From: Mycolicibacter algericus DSM 45454
Lineage (GTDB): Bacteria; Actinomycetota; Actinomycetes; Mycobacteriales; Mycobacteriaceae
Direction of reading: 5' to 3'
Assembly (NCBI RefSeq): GCF_002086455.1
Contig: NZ_MVHC01000034.1
Location: 1-33,406, forward strand
Length of the DNA stretch: 33,406 nucleotides
The notes under the pieces are model-generated. The model was not told the origin of the DNA and ran no database searches. It saw nothing but the letters and a program-made list of their open reading frames with translations. Below, one piece after another: positions 30,913 to 33,406 of this stretch (position 1 is its first letter; every line of letters starts with the position of its first letter). The position numbers were made by a program, and so were the translations under genes.

Positions 30913-31245
30913 ATGTCCGAAACACCCCGTGGGGGCAGGCGCGCGAAGCGGTTCCTGGCCCCGCCGAAGAAGTACGAGATTTGGCTGCAGTTGGTGCGCC
31001 AGGAGGTCACCATCGCCGAGGCCGCCGTCGAGCATCAGGTGGACCGCACGACGATCATGCGCATCCGCACCGTCGCCAAGGAGGGGGCGCTGGCCGCACT
31101 GGCCGCCTCCAAACCAGGCACGGTCGCCAAACAGCGCGACTACGAACTGGAGGCCGCCAAGGCCGAGAATGCACGGCTGTCCGAGGCGCTCAAGGAGATG
31201 GCGGTGCGGCTGACGCTCATCGAGGGAAAAGAGCGCTGGGGCTAA
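30913..31245 (+). CDS. IS3-type OrfA (helix-turn-helix protein)
   Basis: The 110-residue protein begins MSETPRGGRRAKRFLAPPKK. It has a helix-turn-helix in EIWLQLVRQEVTIAEAAVEH and TIMRIRTVAKEGALAALAAS. A C-terminal coiled coil (YELEAAKAENARLSEALKEM) is typical for dimerising OrfA proteins. It ends at a TAA just after a frameshift signal. Its function is end binding and control of transposition. Confidence 0.85.
   Translation: MSETPRGGRRAKRFLAPPKKYEIWLQLVRQEVTIAEAAVEHQVDRTTIMRIRTVAKEGALAALAASKPGTVAKQRDYELEAAKAENARLSEALKEMAVRLTLIEGKERWG
31224..31230 (+). promoter_or_regulatory. Slippery heptamer G-GGA-AAA for -1 frameshifting
   Basis: In the OrfA frame the codons read GAG GGA AAA GAG, giving the X-XXY-YYZ pattern GGGAAAA. 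A -1 slip joins OrfA exactly to the OrfB frame (EGK then RALGLSGQVPRRVDAATK). This is the standard way IS3 elements make OrfAB. Confidence 0.65.
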
Positions 31246-31680
31246 GTGGCCAGGTCCCACGCCGAGTCGATGCGGCCACCAAGACAGCGCTGCTGGGCCT
31301 GCTCGACGAGGCGCTCGGCGCCGGCTGGACCCTACGGCGGGCCTGCCATGCACTCGAGCTCGGCGAGGTCCGCGCGCACCGCTGGATCGCCCGCCGTGCC
31401 CTGGGGCAGTTGGCCGACAAGGCGCCAGGCGGATCACCCATGCACGGGTTGCTCGACGACGAGGCCGCTGAAATCCTGGCCCTGTTCGACGAGTGGGGCG
31501 AGACCGACCGCTCGCATCGCAAGCTGGCCCACCGCGGCTCCTACCTGCACCGGGTGTGGGTGTCGCCATCGAGTGTGCGCCGGGTTCTTTTCCTGGCGGA
31601 CAAGCACTTCCGGCCATTACCCAAGCCGGGCCACTCAAAGCGTAAGCTGTTTGAATCGCCCTGGGTCTGGTGGCAATGCC
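31231..31680 (+). pseudogene. IS3-type OrfB, truncated by the IS4-type insertion
   Basis: The -1 frame reads VPRRVDAATKTALLGLLDEA, then LRRACHALELGEVRAHRWIA and DEWGETDRSHRKLAHRGSYL. It stops at KRKLFESPWVW around 31670, where the next element begins. This is the helix-turn-helix N-terminal part of OrfB. The rve-type DDE core that should follow is absent. About 150 residues remain. Confidence 0.78.
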
Positions 31681-31865
31681 GTTAACTTAGGCGTTTCCGC
31701 AGTTCAAGGTATTTCTGTGTCGTAATCTACTGTGGCTAAGCGTCTTTGATCGATGTTTATGGCCTGATCCAGTGAAGGTGATGTGGTGGCCGGGGCGGTT
31801 CTCGGTGCTGAGAATGTCTTGTAGACGTCTTGTGCTGCAATGTATTTCACGTACGATTAACACTC

Positions 31866-33104
31866 GTGGCCGACACAAATCGAGGTGGCGCTTGCGGTCG
31901 AACGGACCGGATGACCGACCGGATCGGCTTGGGTGTGCTGACCAGGCTGGTGCACCGCGATCTTGTCGATGAGGTACTCGCTGACACCGGCAAGGTCGAG
32001 CGCCGCCACCGTCTGCTGCCGGCCCGGGTGGTCGTGTACTTCGTGTTGGCAATGACCTTGTTCTTCGACGATGCCTACGAAGAAGTGATGCGCAAACTCA
32101 TCGAGGGGCTGCGCTTCCTGCGTTCCTGGGACGATGGCTGGCAGGTCCCCACCTCCTCGGCGCTGTGCCAAGCCCGGGCCCGACTCGGCGCCGGGCCGCT
32201 GCGCGAACTCTATGAGCGGGTGGCCCGGCCGCTTGCCGGTGCGGGCAACCCGGGTGCCTGGCTGGCCGATCTGCGGGTGATGGCTATCGACGGTATCCAA
32301 CTTGACGTTCCCGACACCGCCGACAACGACGAGGAGTTCGGTCGCGGCGCCAGCAAGGGTCTCGATGGTCCCTACCCGAAGGTGAAAGTGCTCGGCTTGG
32401 GTGAATGCGGCACCCATGCCGTAATCGACGCCCATCTTGGTGGGGTCCATGTCGATGAGCGTGACCTGGCGCGTCCGCTGCTGGCCAGTTTCGAGCCCGG
32501 CATGCTCGTGTTGGCCGACCGTGGGTTCTACAGCCACCAATTCTGGCAAGAGGCCGCCGCCACCGGCGCCGACCTGCTCTGGCGGGTCCAGTCGGGCTTG
32601 ACACTGCACCCGGTGACCGAACTGGTCGACGGCTCGTATCTGAGCGTGCTGCTGACCACCATCGAACGGCAACGCATCCGCCGCCACCAAGCCCGCGGAC
32701 TGGCCACCGTCCCACAAGGCCTCACCGTACGGGTCATCGAATACGACATCGCCAACCGCGACAGCGACGACCGATCGCCGATCCGACTGATCACCACCAT
32801 CCTTGACCCCGAACGCCTCAGCGCCGCCGAACTCGCCGCGGCGTATCACCAACGCTGGGAATTCGAATCCAGCCTCGCCGAAATCGAAACCCGCCAACGC
32901 GGCAGCTACCGAGTGCTGCGTTCACACAGCCCCGAGATGGTGCGCCAAGAGATCTGGGCACTGCTGCTCACGCACTACGCGATCCGCGCACTGATGCATG
33001 AGGCCACCGACCCCGACGGGCTCGACCCACTACGGATGTCATTCATCCGTACCCTGCGTATCGTCCGCCGCCACATCACCGGGCAGGCGGGATTTTCCCC
33101 CTGA
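31866..33104 (+). CDS. IS4-type DDE transposase, interrupted near the C-terminus
   Basis: The GTG at 31866 gives an N-terminus that lines up with the left-edge fragment. An earlier TTG at 31830 is less likely. The 412-residue reading has the IS4 N-terminal domain (GVLTRLVHRDLVDEVLADTG). DDE residues are visible in VMAIDGIQLDVPDTAD, LVLADRGFYSHQFW and YHQRWEFESSLAEIE. It stops at TGA 33102-33104 right after HITGQAGFSP. The usual C-terminal tail continues in the +1 frame to 33297. The missing tail lies outside the DDE core, but the stop is either a frameshift mutation, a sequencing error in TTTTCCCCC, or a recoding site. Confidence 0.85.
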   Translation: MADTNRGGACGRTDRMTDRIGLGVLTRLVHRDLVDEVLADTGKVERRHRLLPARVVVYFVLAMTLFFDDAYEEVMRKLIEGLRFLRSWDDGWQVPTSSALCQARARLGAGPLRELYERVARPLAGAGNPGAWLADLRVMAIDGIQLDVPDTADNDEEFGRGASKGLDGPYPKVKVLGLGECGTHAVIDAHLGGVHVDERDLARPLLASFEPGMLVLADRGFYSHQFWQEAAATGADLLWRVQSGLTLHPVTELVDGSYLSVLLTTIERQRIRRHQARGLATVPQGLTVRVIEYDIANRDSDDRSPIRLITTILDPERLSAAELAAAYHQRWEFESSLAEIETRQRGSYRVLRSHSPEMVRQEIWALLLTHYAIRALMHEATDPDGLDPLRMSFIRTLRIVRRHITGQAGFSP

Positions 33105-33297
33105 CCGTCTGGCCATCTGCATGCGCCACGCCCTCGCCGAGATCCTCCAACGGCCTAACCCGCCCAGACGCCACCGCACCTACCCCCGCGTCACCAAACG
33201 AGCAGCCAGCACCAAATTCCCGCGAAAAGACCTACACCACAAGAACATCAGACACCGCGGACCACCCGAAATCCGACTCACCCGCACGCAAAGTTAA
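33105..33297 (+). other. Out-of-frame C-terminal tail of the IS4-type transposase
   Basis: In the +1 frame the sequence reads PPDRLAICMRHALAEILQRP, then RTYPRVTKRAASTKFPRKDL and RHRGPPEIRLTRTQS before a stop at the element end. The basic RTYPRV-KRA and GPP-I-LT pattern is normal for the end of this transposase type, showing that the frame was once (or is still) continuous. Confidence 0.7.
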
Positions 33298-33298
33298 C

Positions 33299-33330
33299 GG
33301 GGGTCCGTCAGATTAACGGTGTAAGTGGCA
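33299..33330. repeat. Terminal region of an IS256-type element
   Basis: The sequence GGGTCCGTCAGATTAACGGT directly follows the IS4-type end and precedes the stop of an IS256-type transposase on the minus strand. It should be the terminal inverted repeat of that element, but the opposite end lies outside the window. Confidence 0.4.
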
Positions 33331-33337
33331 TCTTCGG

Positions 33338-33406
33338 TTAGTTGGTTTCGCTTCCCGGCATGCGGTCGGCGAAGGTGATCGCGAAGGCGTTCAGTGCTGG
33401 TTTCCA
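33338..33406 (-). CDS. IS256/Mutator-type transposase, C-terminal end
   Basis: The last 22 codons read WKPALNAFAITFADRMPGSE, then TN and TAA (33338-33340). The W-K-x-A-L-N-x-F-A-I-x-F ending is characteristic of Mutator/IS256 transposases. The rest lies beyond the right edge. Confidence 0.75.
   Translation of the reverse strand, partial: WKPALNAFAITFADRMPGSETN

Larger units (their letters stand above)
30913..31680 (+). mobile_element. IS3-family-like element, 3' part lost
   Basis: This contains an OrfA and the first third of an OrfB. At 31681 the sequence passes into the terminal repeat of the IS4-type element, so the catalytic part of OrfB is missing. The element cannot move on its own. 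Its left boundary lies somewhere upstream of 30913. Confidence 0.75.
31681..33298 (+). mobile_element. IS4-type insertion sequence
   Basis: The element is about 1618 bp. The left end is GTTAACTTAGGCG and the right end, read inward, is GTTAACTTTGCG. Both are preceded by CC, so the true ends could be 2 bp further out. It has inserted into the IS3 OrfB. No target duplication is seen because the right flank is the end of an IS256-type element. It carries one transposase. Confidence 0.8.

Noticed and set aside
31246..31725. 159-codon plus-strand frame starting at a GTG after IS3 OrfA
   Set aside because: Its Pro/Arg/Ser-rich product is not OrfB. The recognisable OrfB lies in the -1 frame.
31857..32897. 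346-codon minus-strand open frame
   Set aside because: It is antisense to the IS4-type transposase, whose DDE motifs are evident.
1..33406. CRISPR arrays, tRNA or rRNA genes
   Set aside because: No regularly spaced repeats and no tRNA-like or rRNA-like segments were seen.
1..33406. A single composite transposon flanked by the two IS4-type copies
   Set aside because: The two copies differ clearly in sequence and the left one is a fragment, so they cannot be a matched pair.

Overview
The window looks like an accessory, insertion-sequence-rich segment of a high-GC actinobacterium, most probably a Mycobacterium/Mycolicibacterium relative or a Rhodococcus-like member of the Mycobacteriales. The reasons are the GC-rich codon use, many GTG/TTG starts, long runs of overlapping stop/start codons, and the actinobacterial flavour of the catabolic proteins and transposases. 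I cannot tell plasmid from chromosome.

Layout. (1) 1-358: edge of a truncated IS4-type element. (2) 367-6448, minus strand: a six-gene operon, acetoacetyl-CoA synthetase > fumarylacetoacetate-hydrolase family > SnoaL-like > cupin > metal amidohydrolase > GntR/FCD regulator, with two TGTATACA palindromes upstream as candidate operators. (3) 7058-10404: an ISL3 element, a decayed IS110-type gene, and a thiolase (pcaF-like) cut off after about 125 residues by a second IS110 fragment. (4) 10686-12888, plus strand: pcaD-pcaI-pcaJ, the lower beta-ketoadipate pathway. (5) 12863-15106, minus strand: a D-2-hydroxyacid dehydrogenase and a visibly decayed TetR / acyl-CoA dehydrogenase / BadI-like hydratase set. 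(6) 15317-19630: a CoA ligase facing a MarR-MaoC-amidohydrolase-SDR operon. (7) 19732-22362: a large LuxR-family (LAL) ATPase regulator. (8) 22435-27164: benAB and a single 916-codon gene that fuses BenC reductase, a GntR-type FCD sensor domain and BenD dehydrogenase. (9) 27379-30566: catR-catB-catA-catC. (10) 30567-33406: an IS3 fragment cut by an IS4-type element, then the end of an IS256-type element.

Together regions 4, 8 and 9 encode benzoate > cis-diol > catechol > cis,cis-muconate > muconolactone > enol-lactone > 3-oxoadipate > 3-oxoadipyl-CoA. Only the last thiolytic step is broken here, so it must be supplied elsewhere if the pathway works. Regions 5 and 6 look like remnants and survivors of a second CoA-dependent ring-acid pathway (inference). 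The minus-strand operon of region 2 may produce acetoacetate (FAH family) and activate it (acetoacetyl-CoA synthetase).

The most unusual item is the BenC-FCD-BenD fusion: a metal/ligand-binding FCD domain, normally found behind a GntR DNA-binding domain, sits between two consecutive enzymes of benzoate oxidation. Other notable points are candidate recoding sites in two transposases, a set of AT-rich palindromes at the catabolic promoters, and IS4-type ends on both sides of the catabolic block.
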